Assembly: GCA_017437205.1 (NCBI GenBank)
Contig: JAFSBP010000417.1
Location: 1-5,996 of the forward strand
From: Lachnospiraceae bacterium
GTDB taxonomy: Bacteria; Bacillota; Clostridia; Lachnospirales; Lachnospiraceae
Direction of reading: 5' to 3'
Length of the DNA: 5,996 nt
Shown here: in pieces, positions 5,871-5,996 of the stretch
Layout of the letters: the number at the start of each line of letters is the position of its first letter
Position numbering within the stretch: the first letter of the stretch is position 1
Translations under genes and position numbers: made by a program
The notes under the pieces: model-generated
The model's input: only the letters and a program-made list of their open reading frames with translations
Database searches by the model: none
Told to the model about the DNA's origin: nothing

Positions 5871-5884
5871 GTCTTATAACGTTC

Positions 5885-5996
5885 TTACAATTTTATCGTC
5901 TCTTCAAATTCCTCTACGCTCGTTGTTTTAAGTGCAAGTTTCGTCCATCTTGTCAGTATCTGCTCGTCTTTCACCCCACGAATTAATACCGCCAAC
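5885..5996 (-). CDS. C-terminal end of an unidentified protein (partial at right edge)
   Basis: An open minus-strand frame enters from the right edge and gives 36 residues before TAA. It begins LAVLIRGVKDEQI and ends SVEEFEETIKL. The mix of charged and hydrophobic residues looks like an amphipathic helical C-terminus, and a stem-loop follows the stop, which suggests a real gene end. I do not recognise the family with confidence. The 'RGxxDEEQIxRW...SxEEF' flavour is reminiscent of the tails of Rpn-like (PD-(D/E)XK) putative transposases common in Clostridia, but 36 residues cannot establish that. It is transcribed in the same direction as the polysaccharide operon and separated from it by 303 bases. 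Confidence 0.5.
   Translation of the reverse strand, partial: LAVLIRGVKDEQILTRWTKLALKTTSVEEFEETIKL

Noticed and set aside
5582..5884. Invertible (phase-variable) promoter
   Set aside because: I looked for inverted repeats of about 10 bases or more flanking the promoters and found none. There is only an 8-base direct repeat (AAGACAGA at 5679-5686 and 5868-5875), which is likely chance.
5982..5994. GGCGGTA resembling an ops/JUMPstart element
   Set aside because: It is a partial match only, and it lies inside the right-edge coding tail, upstream of the promoters; RNA polymerase starting at them would not transcribe it.
1..5996. CRISPR array, tRNA/rRNA, insertion sequence ends or attachment sites
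   Set aside because: No regularly spaced repeats, no tRNA cloverleaf or rRNA-like stretches, and no transposase or paired terminal repeats were seen.

Overview
The window looks like chromosomal DNA from a Gram-positive, gut-type Clostridia species (Lachnospiraceae-like). The basis is AGGAGG-type ribosome binding sites, TTGNNN/TATAAT promoters, balanced-GC coding DNA next to AT-rich intergenic DNA, and protein sequences resembling Bacillota cell-surface polysaccharide enzymes. The genus is inference. Every gene I can support is on the minus strand, so the operon reads from right to left.

Right edge (5885-5996): the last 36 codons of an unidentified gene, ending near a weak stem-loop. Region 5582-5884: about 300 bases without a convincing gene. 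It holds three promoter-like sequences facing the operon, two weak terminator-like hairpins and a possibly structured leader. Region 5581-3581: rmlB and rmlD, two of the four dTDP-L-rhamnose genes; rmlA and rmlC are not in the window. Region 3528-1450: a full-length membrane-anchored CapD/PglF/WbpM-type nucleotide-sugar 4,6-dehydratase with a likely family-specific insert. Region 1450-1: a tightly overlapped cassette of a PglD/NeuD-type acyltransferase, a PglC-type phosphoglycosyl transferase and the first 92 codons of an SDR-family epimerase/reductase that runs off the left edge.

Together these genes form the start of a cell-surface polysaccharide (capsule/EPS) or glycoconjugate operon. RmlB and RmlD supply dTDP-rhamnose. 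The CapD-type enzyme makes a UDP-4-keto-6-deoxy-HexNAc. The acyltransferase and the SDR enzyme probably modify that or a related sugar, and the PglC-type enzyme loads the first sugar phosphate onto undecaprenyl phosphate. Gene spacing (66 bp, 52 bp, then overlaps of 1, 1 and 4 bp in the full-length frames) and the lack of an internal terminator suggest one transcript. GC content appears to fall after capD, consistent with a conserved proximal module joined to a more variable distal cassette.

I see no convincing undescribed system. The points most worth checking are the promoter/leader region, the CapD insert, and the unresolved sugar pathway (acyltransferase without a visible aminotransferase).
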